Below, piece by piece: positions 33,201 to 43,310 of a stretch of 64,000 nt of DNA. A program made the position numbers and the translations under genes. Below the pieces are notes generated by a model, which saw only the letters and a list, made by a program, of their open reading frames with translations, was not told the DNA's origin and did not search any database. The number at the start of each line of letters is the position of its first letter. Position 1 is the stretch's first letter. This DNA is from Mantamonas sphyraenae (taxonomy: Eukaryota > CRuMs > Mantamonadidae). The stretch covers positions 1-64,000 of the forward strand of contig JAPMXV010000006.1 in the NCBI GenBank assembly GCA_026936335.1, in the 5' to 3' direction.

Positions 33201-36013
33201 GCTGCGGATGGATCCGGCACGCAGCTGACGGAAGGTTGCTGCTGCCATGCGCAGGTTCTTGGCACGGCGCGCACGGCGTGCGTCAATGTGCTTCGTGGCC
33301 TGCTTACCAAAGCCGGCGACGGTGTCGTACACGCAGTTGTAGAAGCGCACACGAGTGCGCTGACCACGGCAGCGCTGCTTGGCAATGCCGCGTTGGTGGG
33401 CAGACAGCTTGTTCAGGATGGCGTTGGCGCGGTTGGTCCACGCGCTCGAGTTGACCTGGTTGCCGCGGCCGCTGGCACACAGACCGGCGCCCATGTGGGC
33501 AGCCAGCTCACGTGCGTACACGTACACGTTGTAGTAGCCGCGCGTAAAGTGGCCACGGCCCTTGTTGTTCACGCGGTGGCAGCTCATGCGCACACGCACG
33601 TGGTGTCCGTCGTCGGTACGGATCTTCAGGTTGGCGCTGCGGCCCTTCATGGCGTACGCAGACTGGCCACTGAACTGGCACAGGTCGTTGTACACACCGA
33701 CGCGTCGGTTGTTCTTGTACACCCACACCTGCGAGTTGAGGCCGCGGTTGCCCCAGTAGGCACCGTACTTGACCACGGTGACCACCTTGACGTTGCGGTA
33801 AGCCAGCAGCGTCAGGGGTCCCTGCTTGCCGTAGACGTTGAAGCCACGGCCGTAGAAGCTGCGGTAGTGCGGGTCACCCGTAGAGTGGCACGACAGCTCC
33901 CGGCCGCCCTGCTTGGCACCCAGGGCGTGCATGGTGCGTGCGGCGCCGTTCTTGGCGCGCACGGCACACAGGTAGAAGCGCACGGCGTGGTGGCCGTACT
34001 TGGCAGTGCAGTGGCGCTTGGCCGCGGCACGGTAGCGAGCGGGCACACGGTTGAACGTGGCATTTGCCTTGGCGCGGTAAGCGGCCTCGCGCTTGCGACG
34101 CGCAGCAATGTGCGCGGCCGCCTGGCGGGCAAAGCCCACAGCCGAGTCGTACACGCAAGCGTAGTACTGAGCCTTGGTACGCTGACCACGGCAACGCTTC
34201 TTGATGGCGGCACGGTGGCCACGCGGGGCCTTGGCGAGGACCGCGTTGGCACGGCTGGTCCACACAGACGCGTTGGCGCTGTTGCCACGGTTGCTGGTGC
34301 ACAGACCGGAAGCCTGGTGTGCAGAAAGCTCGCGTGCGTACACGTACACGTTGTAGTAGGCACGAGTGTAGCGACCCTGGCCGCGGTTGCTCACGCGGTG
34401 GCAGGTCATGTAGACGCGCACGCGCTGGCCATCTCGTGCGGTAAGCCACGCAGTGACCCTGTTGCTACGCAGCGGGTTCTTGCCACGGCTCTGGCACAGG
34501 TCGTTGTAGCTGCTGATGCGCTTGTTGCCCTGGTACAGCCACACCTGCGAGTTCAGGCCGCGGTTGCCCCAGTGGGCGCCGTACTTGACAAAGGTGGTCA
34601 CACGCACGTCCTTGTAGCGGAACAGATCCATGGCACCGGTGCGGCCGTAGATGTCAAAGCGGCGGCCGTACATGGAGCGGTAGTGCGGATCGCCCGTGGC
34701 GTGGCAGGACAGCTCGCGGCCGTTCTGCTTGGAACCAAACTTGTGCTTCATCTCAGCCTCGTGGTTGAGATCAGCCACAGTCTCGTCGTCAAGGTCCGGG
34801 TACTCCACATCGTCCTCGTCCTCGTCCTGCACCTGTCCCGGGCGGGGCAGGCACCAGCGAAGCTTGCCGGCTGCGAAAATGCGCTCGCAGGCCGGGTTGC
34901 GGCGCTTGCCAGCACACAGCTTGGGACGGCAGTGGTTCAGCTCCTTGCGGTAGCGGCGTGCGCGAGCAGCAGCACGGCGCAGGCGCAGAGCACGCGCACG
35001 AGCGGCACGCTTGGCGGCGGCTGCACGGCGCTTGCGCTTCAGGTATGCATCGCGGCGACGGCGAGCACGAGCTGCTGCAGCCAGCGCACGCTTGCGTGCG
35101 GCCTCAGCAGCATCGTGGTTCTTCAGTCGCTTCAGCTGCAGGTACAGCGCACGACGGCGGCGAGCCGACGCGCGTGCGGCAATTGCAGCGACGCGCGCAC
35201 GAGCTGCAGCCTTGCGCGCAGCCTTGGCGCGGTGGTATGCAGCCACAGCGGCCTTGCGACGCGCAATGCGACGTGCCTTGCGCTGTGGCCATGCAATGCG
35301 GTGATGTTGCCAAGTATCACACGAGCGTGTCAGCGAATGTGCCTGTGTGCGCCGCCAAAGAAGCGACGCCGGAAAAAAGGGGGGCGAGCGGAAATGTGTG
35401 GGGCTTTTCCCTCCCGGCATGCTGCTCCCCGGCCCTGTGCCGGCCAGCCACACATGTGTGCGCAACAGCTGTCCGTCTACGTGGCAACAAATTGAGTGCG
35501 CACGCTGTTTCACCGCATGCATGACCGTCTTGACAGCAGCATGTCGAGGAACGGCTGCGCAGCCTCCGCGGATGGGTGACCAAGGGCTACACGAAAAAAA
35601 GGGGCGTTGGCAGAAAACGGGCCGTCCCTCATGCAACGTACGCTACGGGCACACTTGCGCTGGATGACCTTGCGGCTACGACGCAGCTTGAGCCACTGCT
35701 TCTTGTAGGTGCGGCTTCTGCGCGTGTACACAGCGGAGAGGCGGCGCGAAGCGGCAATCTGCGACTTGTAGCTGCGTTTGCCCTCATCGTTGTCGTCGAC
35801 GTTCTCTTCCCCTGCGTCGTCCTCCGCCTCCTCCTCCTCCTCAGTCTCCGACTCCGTCTCATCCTCGGAGTGGATGTCTTCCATCGAGCTCGACTCCTCC
35901 ACGTCGGTGCTCGCGAGCTCCGCATCAGTGTTTTCCGGAGCAACGTCCGACACTGCCAATGTACTCATGGACAGTGCCAAGATAACCAACAGCAAAAGAA
36001 CAGACTTTGTCAT
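27241..36013 (-). CDS. Giant secreted Arg/Lys-rich protein with five vWF-D-like modules
   Basis: Reading leftward, exon 1 is 36013-35642: a signal peptide ([20 protein letters not shown]), an acidic Glu/Asp segment, then a basic helix. A GTACGT donor and CCACAG acceptor remove 35283-35641 in phase 0. Exon 2 runs from 35282 to the stop at 27241, for about 2800 residues in total. Its order is: an Ala/Arg helical region; a short acidic patch; five modules of about 272 residues each opening [16 protein letters not shown], the C-x-x-GDPHY hallmark of von Willebrand D-like domains; a long Lys/Arg/Ala coiled-coil-like region; and a C-terminal Arg-rich part with an RKG array and scattered Cys. The frame must change at about 32450, 30385 and 28363. 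At each point one base restores a continuous, repeat-consistent protein, so assembly error is the simplest cause. The function is unknown; extracellular matrix, theca or mineral/polyanion binding are possibilities. Confidence 0.75.
28010..28190 (-). repeat. 9-bp tandem array encoding (Arg-Lys-Gly)n
   Basis: On the + strand a nonamer of the type CCCTTGCGT/A/G is repeated about 16-18 times with third-position variation. On the minus strand it encodes Gly-Arg-Lys triplets inside the giant protein. A shorter three-copy stretch occurs at 28338-28366. The variation is synonymous or conservative, so the array is maintained as coding sequence. Confidence 0.85.
31400..34730 (-). repeat. Five tandem vWD-like modules, ~816-bp period
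   Basis: The GDPHYRS core recurs with its codons near 34690, 33875, 33060, 32245 and 31425, a spacing of about 815-820 bases. Each module also repeats GLNSQVW/MxVY, YNDLCQ (YTDTCT in the third), CHRVxNxGxxxxTRxYYNVYVY and Y-x-N/A-C-x-Y/F-D-x-x-x-G-F. All modules therefore share one fold, probably disulphide-linked. Module 3 (33060) is the most divergent. Confidence 0.85.
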
Positions 36014-36112
36014 CTGGGTCTCCACTGTTGAAATGATCGGTGGTTGTGGTGGGTTTTTGGTTGACGACGCCGGCGCTCCGGCACGAACACACGCCAACTT
36101 TCCTGCACCTCA
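36014..36112. promoter_or_regulatory. 99-bp divergent intergenic region
   Basis: The start codons of the giant secreted protein (-) and the muramidase (+) are only 99 bases apart. No TATA-like element or known site stands out. A shared bidirectional promoter is inferred from spacing. Both products are likely to act outside the cytosol, so co-expression would make sense but is not shown. Confidence 0.3.
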
Positions 36113-37498
36113 ATGGTTGCTCCCTCAACACCACGCTTCCCATGCACCCCATGCAACATGCGCACCCATGGCCACCAAAATTTCGCCTTGATGAGTGCCG
36201 CCGCACGTTTGCTCTCGGAGCCCAGCCTTTTGGACGATCTGGGGTACATCGGCGTCCTGAGCAACCAGGCGTGTGTGTTGCGCCTTGAGAACGGCAAGGT
36301 GCGCAGTGTTGTGGACGTCATAGCTGACGCAACCGCTGATCTGAAGCGAAGCCAGGTTTCCTGCGTGTTTGGTCCCCAGCACGGCTATTGGCAGACCGAA
36401 CAGGACAACATGAAGGAGACCACCGACAGCTCAATGTGTGTGGGCTCTTCACGCAACGTGGTCCCTCTGTACTCGCTGTACGCGGAAGAGCGTGAGCCAA
36501 GCGCTGAGCAGCTGGCAGGTGTCGAAACGGTTGTCATTGATTTGCAGGACATTGGCACGCGCGTGTACACGTACGCATACACCATGGCAGGCATGGTACG
36601 CAAGGCAGCGGCCGAAGGCAAGCGCGTGATTGTGCTGGACCGAGTCAACCCGCTCGGCCCAAAGCGTGAGGGCAACTGCCTGCGTGAGCACCTGCGCAGC
36701 TTTGTGGGCGAGTACAGCATCCCACTGCGCCATGGTATGACTCTGGGTCAGTTGGCACGCTTGGTGGTCAAGGTGGAGGGTCTGGAAGCATGGGCTGAGG
36801 AGCAGCTCCAAGTGGTGGAGCCGCCCAGCGACGTTGTCGACTGGTGGGAAGCATGGCCCATCGTGCCTCCGTCTCCAAACATGCCCTCCCTGCAGAGCGG
36901 TCTGCTCTATCCGGCATTTGTCGTGCTGGAGGCATGCAACGTCAGCGAGGGTCGTGGCACAACTACGCCCTTTCAGGTCCTGGGTGCGCCGTGGCTTGAC
37001 CACGCAGGCTTGCTGGACTGGCTCACACGCCAGCAAGAGGCAAGCTTGGGCCACAGTCACCGCAGCTTGGCCAACGTATCCATGCTGGAAACCCAGTTCC
37101 GCCCCACCTTTAACAAGTATGCCGGCGAGCTGTGCTATGGCGTTCGCTTTGAACACGCGCTGCCGGGCCATGCCTCAAGCAACGACATGGAGTGGCCCAA
37201 CATGTTTGCACTGGGCGTGCTGGTCCTTTTGTGGCTGTCTCGCCACCATGCGGACAACTTTGCCTGGCGGCAACCCAACGAGGGCTACGAGTACGACTTT
37301 GAACACATGGCTGTGGATCTCGTCCTGGGTGAGGAGGCGTGGTTGGCTGTGTTTGAGGACGCTCGCAACGAAGCCAAGGATGCGCAGGACGCGGATGGCC
37401 AAGGCGAGCCCAGCGACGCCCTGCTCGAGCGTGTCTACGAGATGCTGGAGCAAGCAGACACGCAGGCACAAGAATTTGGAGAGGTGTTGGAGGGTTGA
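36113..37498 (+). CDS. NamZ/DUF1343 family exo-beta-N-acetylmuramidase (GH171)
   Basis: 461 residues from the ATG at 36113; later in-frame ATGs at 36158 and 36191 are alternatives and would fit bacterial relatives better. The whole DUF1343 signature is present in order: GVLSNQA, FGPQHGYW, VPLYSLY, VVIDLQDIGTRVYTYAYTM, VIVLDRVNPLG, IPLRHGMTLGQLA, PPSPNMPSLQS, LEACNVSEGRGTTTPFQVLGAPW and FRPTFNKYAGELCYGV. The family's characterised member, Bacillus NamZ, removes terminal MurNAc from peptidoglycan fragments. The family is essentially bacterial, so transfer into this genome is likely. Codon use and GC look like the neighbours, so transfer is not recent. No clear signal peptide is visible at any of the starts; a cytosolic or phagosomal role in digesting bacterial walls is inference. 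Confidence 0.9.
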   Translation: MVAPSTPRFPCTPCNMRTHGHQNFALMSAAARLLSEPSLLDDLGYIGVLSNQACVLRLENGKVRSVVDVIADATADLKRSQVSCVFGPQHGYWQTEQDNMKETTDSSMCVGSSRNVVPLYSLYAEEREPSAEQLAGVETVVIDLQDIGTRVYTYAYTMAGMVRKAAAEGKRVIVLDRVNPLGPKREGNCLREHLRSFVGEYSIPLRHGMTLGQLARLVVKVEGLEAWAEEQLQVVEPPSDVVDWWEAWPIVPPSPNMPSLQSGLLYPAFVVLEACNVSEGRGTTTPFQVLGAPWLDHAGLLDWLTRQQEASLGHSHRSLANVSMLETQFRPTFNKYAGELCYGVRFEHALPGHASSNDMEWPNMFALGVLVLLWLSRHHADNFAWRQPNEGYEYDFEHMAVDLVLGEEAWLAVFEDARNEAKDAQDADGQGEPSDALLERVYEMLEQADTQAQEFGEVLEG

Positions 37499-38443
37499 TG
37501 TGCAGCAAGAATGAAGCGACCGAAATGCGACATGCGACCCACGACAACATGCCAGCCTCGGAAAAGACCCCAATTCTGAGGCCTTTGTCGAAAGGCAGCG
37601 TGCAGGATGGAGGACAGGGCACCCAAGCAACGCCCTCGCTACTATCCTTGCACGCCAAGTTGCAAGTCTCGGGCGGCGTGGTCTTCTTGTGTCTTTGCGC
37701 GGGCATCACGTACGGCTTCAACGCCCTCAAGACGGTGTACATCAAAGAGGGAGTGTACGCGCACACGTGCCCGCCCGGCACAAAACAGTTTCCCTGCACG
37801 ACACAGCTGCTGAAGCTCAATTCCATCTTTGAGATTGCTGCAGCAGTTGTCAACTTTGGCGGTCTCCCGCTGGGCCTCATGCTTGACCGCATCGGTCGCC
37901 ACCGCATGCTCATCATCTGGTCTATCGTTTGGTCACTGTCAACAATGCTCATGGGCTTCGCCAGCCCTACATTTGACGTGTACGTGCTTGGGTACTCGCT
38001 CATGTCCCTTTCCGGCGGCGCCATGATGATGAGCTTTGTCTCTCTGGGAGGGGACCACCCTCACCTGCAGGGACTCATTGTTGCCCTCATGACCTCGATG
38101 TGGGATGTTTCGTCCATCATCTTTGTGGGCTTTCACGAGATGTACACGGCGTTTGGCATTGCCACCAGCATGCAGTTCCTCGTCTACGGAGCTGTTGTTG
38201 GTCTGGCGGTCACGCTGTTCTCTGTGTTCATCATGCGCCCAGAGGACCCGCGCCCTGTAGTGATGCCGGACGACTACGAGCCTGTGGCTGACGACGACGA
38301 CTCCTCGGAGGGCGAGAACGCGCCGATCAAGCCCACCCGTCGCGCACGGTGGCGCCCTAACGTTTGACTGGAGCATCCTGCGTGAACCTGACATGCTGGC
38401 GTGTTTTGCCACAACATGCTGCATGTTTGTGCATATGGTAAGT

Positions 38444-38476
<33 letters not shown>

Positions 38477-39053
38477 CGTCGCTGACACCACCGCTCCGCA
38501 GTATTTCTTCCTTGGCACGGTGTTTGACATGTCCCTCTGGGCTACGGGACAGGACATCGACGCAACGCGCACTCAAACTCGTGTGTTTTCTATTCTGCTG
38601 CCTGTGCTGGGCCTGGCCACGTCCTACCCGCTCGGAAAGCTGCTCGACTGGCTCCCGCAACCCGCCTGGTTCCTGTGTCTCGGCCTCAGCGGGCTTCTTT
38701 GGGGTGGATTAAGCGCTCTCAGGCTGCATGACGTAGCGTACGCTGTCTATGTGGTGTACATCGTGTGGCGCATCCTCGTCTACGACGTGATCAGCGTTTT
38801 CATCCTCGAGAATCACCCCGAGGCGTTTGGACGCCTGCAAGGACTCACTGTCAGCATCGGTGGCATTGCATCCTTCCTTGTCCTTCCCGTCGACTCTTTT
38901 GTGGCCATCAACATGCGCGGTGACTTTACGCTTGTCAACATCATTCTCACTGCGTTCAGCGCCGTCAGCGCGCTCCTTTGCGCCTGGATAGTGCACAGGC
39001 AAGTTCGCCGACGAGCATCTGGTTTGGACAGCATGAAACAACTCGGAGTGTGA
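37498..39053 (+). CDS. Major facilitator, SLC43-like (LAT3/LAT4) transporter
   Basis: The start ATG at 37498 overlaps the muramidase stop. Exon 1 runs to 38437. A 64-nt intron (GTAAGT, then a GT microsatellite, CCGCAG) precedes exon 2 at 38502-39053, with phases matching, for about 496 residues. Features are: an N-terminal cytosolic tail; a first span (VVFLCLCAGITYGFNALKTVYI); a Cys-containing first luminal loop; the MFS A-motif LPLGLMLDRIGRHRM; six spans; an acidic central loop; FDWSILREPDM; and six more spans. SLC43 members carry large neutral amino acids by facilitated diffusion at the plasma membrane. The frame changes by one base at about 38351-38358 in a CCC run just before the second half. 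An indel there is likely, since protein similarity continues on both sides. Confidence 0.8.
38442..38475 (+). repeat. (GT)n microsatellite inside an intron
   Basis: About 16 GT dinucleotides directly follow the GTAAGT donor of the SLC43-like gene and fill half of its 64-nt intron. Similar dinucleotide runs lie in introns at 51965-51988 and 56662-56700. Confidence 0.95.
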
Positions 39054-39195
39054 GTGTTTGCTCCGTGCATGCGTGCACACGAATGTGGAAACAAAACACC
39101 TTGTGCAATGACGGAGGCCCCTCCCTCCACCAACTCAACCCTTCCTCCCTTCACCAAACCCATCCCACCCGTCCGTACCCGTCTCCAGGCCCAGC

Positions 39196-40467
39196 ATGAG
39201 CACTCGGTGGCAGATGGTGCCTCACGTCGGCGAGTGGTGGGAAAAGTGCAAGGATGAACGAGCGCGCGCGTGTGCCGGAGACACAGCCAAGCAAGTGGAC
39301 CACGTGCACACGGAACAGTTTGTGCGTGCTAATCCCGACGCCGTCTTTTTCTTTGACGCAGCCTCCGGATCCGCTCAGTGGCGTCGTCCTGCCGGTTTCT
39401 ACGACGCCTTGCCGTCCAACGAACGTCGCCCCATCGATTGGATCACTGTGGCCAATACAACGTGGATGCGTGTCACCACCAACGATGGCTTTGTGTACTA
39501 CCACGACTCTAGCACCAAGCAGAGCGTGTGGCAGATGCCCGAGGCCCTGCACGGACTCGTGCTCAGCGAATACGACTGGTTCCTCAGTGCGTGGCCGTCC
39601 ACACATGCCTCCTCGGTGCCATCAGCAAGGAAACGTCCACGGGAGCAGGACACAGACGCAGGAGCAGAATCATCGTCCACCTCAAGCGGCGGAAAACGCC
39701 AACGTGTCCAGGACGACGACAGCAGTGACGACAGCAGTGACGACGACAGCGACGACGAGCACAATGCCGCCGTGTTTGCAGAACGCGTGAAGCTTTTTGA
39801 ATCTCTGCTCTCTGACACGGGCGTCAACCAGTTCAGCAAGTGGGATGCCCATCTGCCCAAGCTCGTGTTTGACGCACGCTTCAAAGCACTCCCCAAACAG
39901 AAGCAACGCCAACTGGTGTTTCGGGAGTATGTGGCGCGCTTGGCTGCGGATTCAGACGTACAGCCAACCTCAACGAGCAGCACAGAGGCACAGTCCTCCT
40001 CCACCTCCGTTTCCCCTCCCATGCCGCAGGCCGAACTCTTCAAGCGCCGCCGCGCACAACAGCTTGCTCTCATGCAGCGCATCATGGAGGACGCCCGGAA
40101 ACGCGGATGGCTCGACACAGACCCGTCCAAGCTGACTCTGGCCCGCCTCCGCCGCAAGGTCGAACGGCATCGCTCCCTCCAAGCCTTGTGGGACGAACTG
40201 CGCGACTCGGAGCCCGGTTCCAAGGACGACAAGTCCAAAGCGGTCGCTGTTGCTTTTGCACAGCAACTCAAGGTGGAGGTTGACGTGTGGAGGGAGGAGA
40301 AGCGCAACTTTGTCGCGCTGGTTCACAGCCGGAGCCGCTCCTGGCCGCGCCATCCTCGCTGGAGCGATGTCAAACACACCTTGGCCGATGACCCGCGCTA
40401 CAAAGCTGTCCGCAGCGGCGACACACGGCGTGACTGGTTCTACGAGGCGCTGGACCAGAAGAAATGA
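39196..40467 (+). CDS. WW and FF domain protein, TCERG1/URN1-like
   Basis: 423 residues, intronless, from the ATG at 39196. Two WW-like segments come first (VFFFDAASGSAQWRRP and MRVTTNDGFVYYHDSSTKQSVWQMP). A basic/acidic linker (RKRPREQ, SSDDSSDDDSDDE) follows. FF domains follow: one at FESLLSDTGVNQFSKWDAHLPKL...FREYV, another at the C-terminus with W.DVKHTLADDPRYKAV...FYEAL. This combination is characteristic of nuclear proteins coupling transcription elongation and splicing (TCERG1/CA150, PRP40, fungal URN1). The small size and few FF domains fit URN1 best. The linker contains probable nuclear localisation signals. Confidence 0.85.
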   Translation: MSTRWQMVPHVGEWWEKCKDERARACAGDTAKQVDHVHTEQFVRANPDAVFFFDAASGSAQWRRPAGFYDALPSNERRPIDWITVANTTWMRVTTNDGFVYYHDSSTKQSVWQMPEALHGLVLSEYDWFLSAWPSTHASSVPSARKRPREQDTDAGAESSSTSSGGKRQRVQDDDSSDDSSDDDSDDEHNAAVFAERVKLFESLLSDTGVNQFSKWDAHLPKLVFDARFKALPKQKQRQLVFREYVARLAADSDVQPTSTSSTEAQSSSTSVSPPMPQAELFKRRRAQQLALMQRIMEDARKRGWLDTDPSKLTLARLRRKVERHRSLQALWDELRDSEPGSKDDKSKAVAVAFAQQLKVEVDVWREEKRNFVALVHSRSRSWPRHPRWSDVKHTLADDPRYKAVRSGDTRRDWFYEALDQKK

Positions 40468-40624
40468 AAAACACAACAACTGCAGACACACACGCGGGAA
40501 CCTTGACGATCCATTCCTTCCTCTCACACTCTCAGTGTCCCTGCGAGTACCTTTTCTTTGCCAAAGTGGGGGTCGTATCACTTCCCCGAGCTGCCAGCAT
40601 GGGCAGTGGTGTTCAACACACAGC

Positions 40625-43121
40625 TCAGTTGCTGCTGCTGCTGCTGCTGCTGCCGGAAGACGAGCCACCGACATCAACGGCCATGAGGGCACCGATGAAG
40701 GTCAGGATCATCTTGGCCTTGCACTCGACAATGTCCTCGGGCAGCAGGAAGATGGTGGCGCCCAGCTTGCGAGCCACCGAGATGGCGTACTTGGCGTTCA
40801 TCATGGCGTCCTCGTCAGCCACACCGTCGGTGACCAGCTGGAAGTCCACAGAGGAGCTGCGCATGGCGGACAGCAAGTCCAGGAAGAAGCGCGAGTCGCG
40901 CAGGCTCGAGTCCTTGAACGATTCCATGGTGGTGTTCTTGCCGGCGCCCGACACACGGGTGTTGGCCCACTCCACCATCTCCTTCTCAGACACGGGCTTG
41001 CCGCCATTGATCCTCGAAAGGATGGTGATGACGTGCAGGCGCATCATCTGCCACACGAGAGCCAGCGTCAGCGTCTGCTGGCCGTCCACGATGTCGGCAC
41101 CCTGGACGCCCACCAGCGAGAACTTGAGCTCCTTGCCCAGCAGCACTGCGTAGTTGCAGTTCTCCACCTTCTTGAACTTGTTCAGCGCGCGGCCGTTCTT
41201 GGGCTCGTTCACGCGACGCCAGTCGACGATGCCCGGCACGATCTCGTTCATCACGCGCAGCAGCACCAGGCCGTCGCGGAGGTCCTCAAACAGGTTGAAC
41301 ACAAACGGCTCCACACCCAGAGAGTTGATCCACAGGCAGAAGGCGCGTGCCTCGCGTGTGCCCTCGCTGTTGAACAGCCAGTCCTCCAGCTGCGCAGCCT
41401 CCTCCTCGGTCAGCTCCTCCAGCGCCGGGTAGGTGTTGAACAGGTTGGCGGTGAACGCAAGGTTCAGCTTCGGGTTACCCTTGGCCACATCCTTGGGCTT
41501 GATGAACTTGCGGCAGCCAATCTTGTCGGCCTCGTTCAGCATGGCGTCGGCACGCTCCACCATGTCGGACTTCTGCATGGGAGCGCTGGTGCACTCGCCG
41601 TTGGGGCAGATCTGCTGCAGCAGGATGGTGTAGCACTCGCTGTCCTTCACGTCGCCCGAAAAGTTCTTCACGCGGCGGTCGGTGCCGGCAGCCTTCAGGT
41701 GGTAGTTGAACCAACGCAGCAGGATCTGCTCGGGCGACAGCTTCAGCAGGTCGCTCAGCTCCTCGCCATCCTCAAGCAGGCGGTACAGCTCGGGGATGTT
41801 GTTGATGGAGATCTTGCTCAGCAGGCCGATCTTCACAATCTGCCACAGCAGACCCAGCAGAAGATGGATCTTGCCCTCCGAGATGTCCTCCGGGCCAACG
41901 TTGACCACCGAGCATCCGATGGCCTTGGCGGAGTTGATCACCAGGTTGTTGTTCTCCGTGATCTTGAAGGCGTTCAGCTTCTTGATGTTGATCACACGCT
42001 CATCGATGGTGTCCGGCACGGCGTCGTTGATCAGCTTGCACATCATGATGCCGTCCTTGCACTGCTCAAAGATGTCCATCGTCGACGGGTCGATCGGGAA
42101 GCGGTCGCCGATGTCGGCGTCGCCCTGCAGAGCGTCGTTGATGTACTCCACAAACGCCTCCTTCTCCTCCTCGGCGAACGAGTGGCTGGTGTTGTCGTCC
42201 GAGCCCTGGATCTTGTTGATCTTGGCGTGCTTCTGCACAACCTGGCTGAACACAGAGTCCTTGCCCTGACGCTGGTTGCGCATCAGCTGTGAACCGCGAG
42301 TTTGAAGAGGAGAGAGGGCAACCCTGTGTCAGAAAAACCGTGTCTAGCGCTGAAAACTCCGCAGCCTCTCCAGCACGCCTCCTTCCACACGCCATATCGA
42401 CCCACTTCGCCTCATACACATCCAAGGTCACATATAAACTCGATGTTCGCGCCATGCAGACAACCCGCCGGCCAGGACGGGCGGATAAAAAAAAAAAGGA
42501 AGGGGGGGTGGCAGAATTTTTCCCTCCCGGCACGTTCCTTGCAACGGACGAACCCTTCCTCTTGAGTTTTGGGCCGCCGCCGCCGCATACACAGGGGCAC
42601 AGGAGACACGTACGCACACGGGCCGGGTGGCCGATGCACGACAAGTGCGAATCCGGTGTGCATGTGTCGCATACGGCGTAGGGCACCAAAGCACACGGAA
42701 AAAGGAGCGGGGCTGACGTGGGAAATGACGAAAAACAAGGGCAAGCGAAGCAGGAGCCGTGCATGGCCATGTAGCACAGATGGACACATGCAACACACAG
42801 GAAACTGGGCACATACACACGTGGACCTCGTTTAGAGGGAGCACGTCGTTCACATACCTGCATAAACTCCACAAACTCGACCTCACCCGAGTTGTCCTTG
42901 TCGACCTCGTTGATGAGCTCCTTGAGCTTGTTGCGCGGCACCTCCTCGCCGAGCTGCACCATGATGGCGCCCAGCTCGCGGTCGTTGATCGCTCCGGATC
43001 CGTCGCTGTCGAAGGCCTTGAACTGAGCAATGAACTCCTGCACTTCGTCGTGGCTGAACTCGTCAAAGTCGCGGGCAATCGAAAGGTAAAGGCGATCCTG
43101 CTCGCCGCTGGTCATAGACAT
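40625..43121 (-). CDS. Fimbrin/plastin actin-bundling protein
   Basis: Two exons (43121-42858 and 42286-40625) separated by a 571-nt intron (GTATGT...CACAG) give 641 residues, the usual fimbrin size. Exon 1 encodes a pair of EF hands (FDSDGSGAINDRELGAIM and VDKDNSGEVEFVEFM), so bundling is probably calcium-sensitive. Exon 2 encodes four calponin-homology domains in two actin-binding modules. Recognisable segments include KHAKINKIQGSDDNTSHSFAEEEKEAFVEYIN, CKLINDAVPDTIDERVIN, HLLLGLLWQIVKIGLL, LNLAFTANLFNTYPAL and FSLVGVQGADIVDGQQTLTLALVWQMMR. A short Ser-rich tail (AGC repeats) replaces the usual C-terminus. The protein cross-links actin filaments in microvilli, filopodia or cortical bundles. 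Confidence 0.95.
42287..42857 (-). other. Fimbrin intron, 571 nt
   Basis: This long intron separates the EF-hand exon from the CH-domain exon. It contains an A11/G7 stretch near 42487-42508 and a run of TTTTTCCCTCCC. No nested gene or structured RNA is recognisable. Confidence 0.8.
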
Positions 43122-43310
43122 GTTTGCTGCTCAGTCCACCGCGTGGCCACCACCTTCCGTGTCAATCCAATTGTCCGACTCGTCCGCGGGTGTGCCGTCT
43201 CATCGCATCCTCTTCTTGCTTACCTGGTTGTCTTTGGGGTTGGAAAGAAAAAAGGTGGCGAAGCCGGCGCTGCGCGCACATCGCAGCAAAGCATCCCCCC
43301 CCCCAACAAC

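Noticed and set aside
32421-35495. Plus-strand open frame of 1024 codons with a Val/His repeat
   Set aside because: It mirrors the period of the vWD-like modules and has no independent features. It is an antisense shadow.
40250-42292. Plus-strand 680-codon frame rich in His, Leu and Val
   Set aside because: It is antisense to fimbrin, which is certain from EF-hand and CH-domain motifs.
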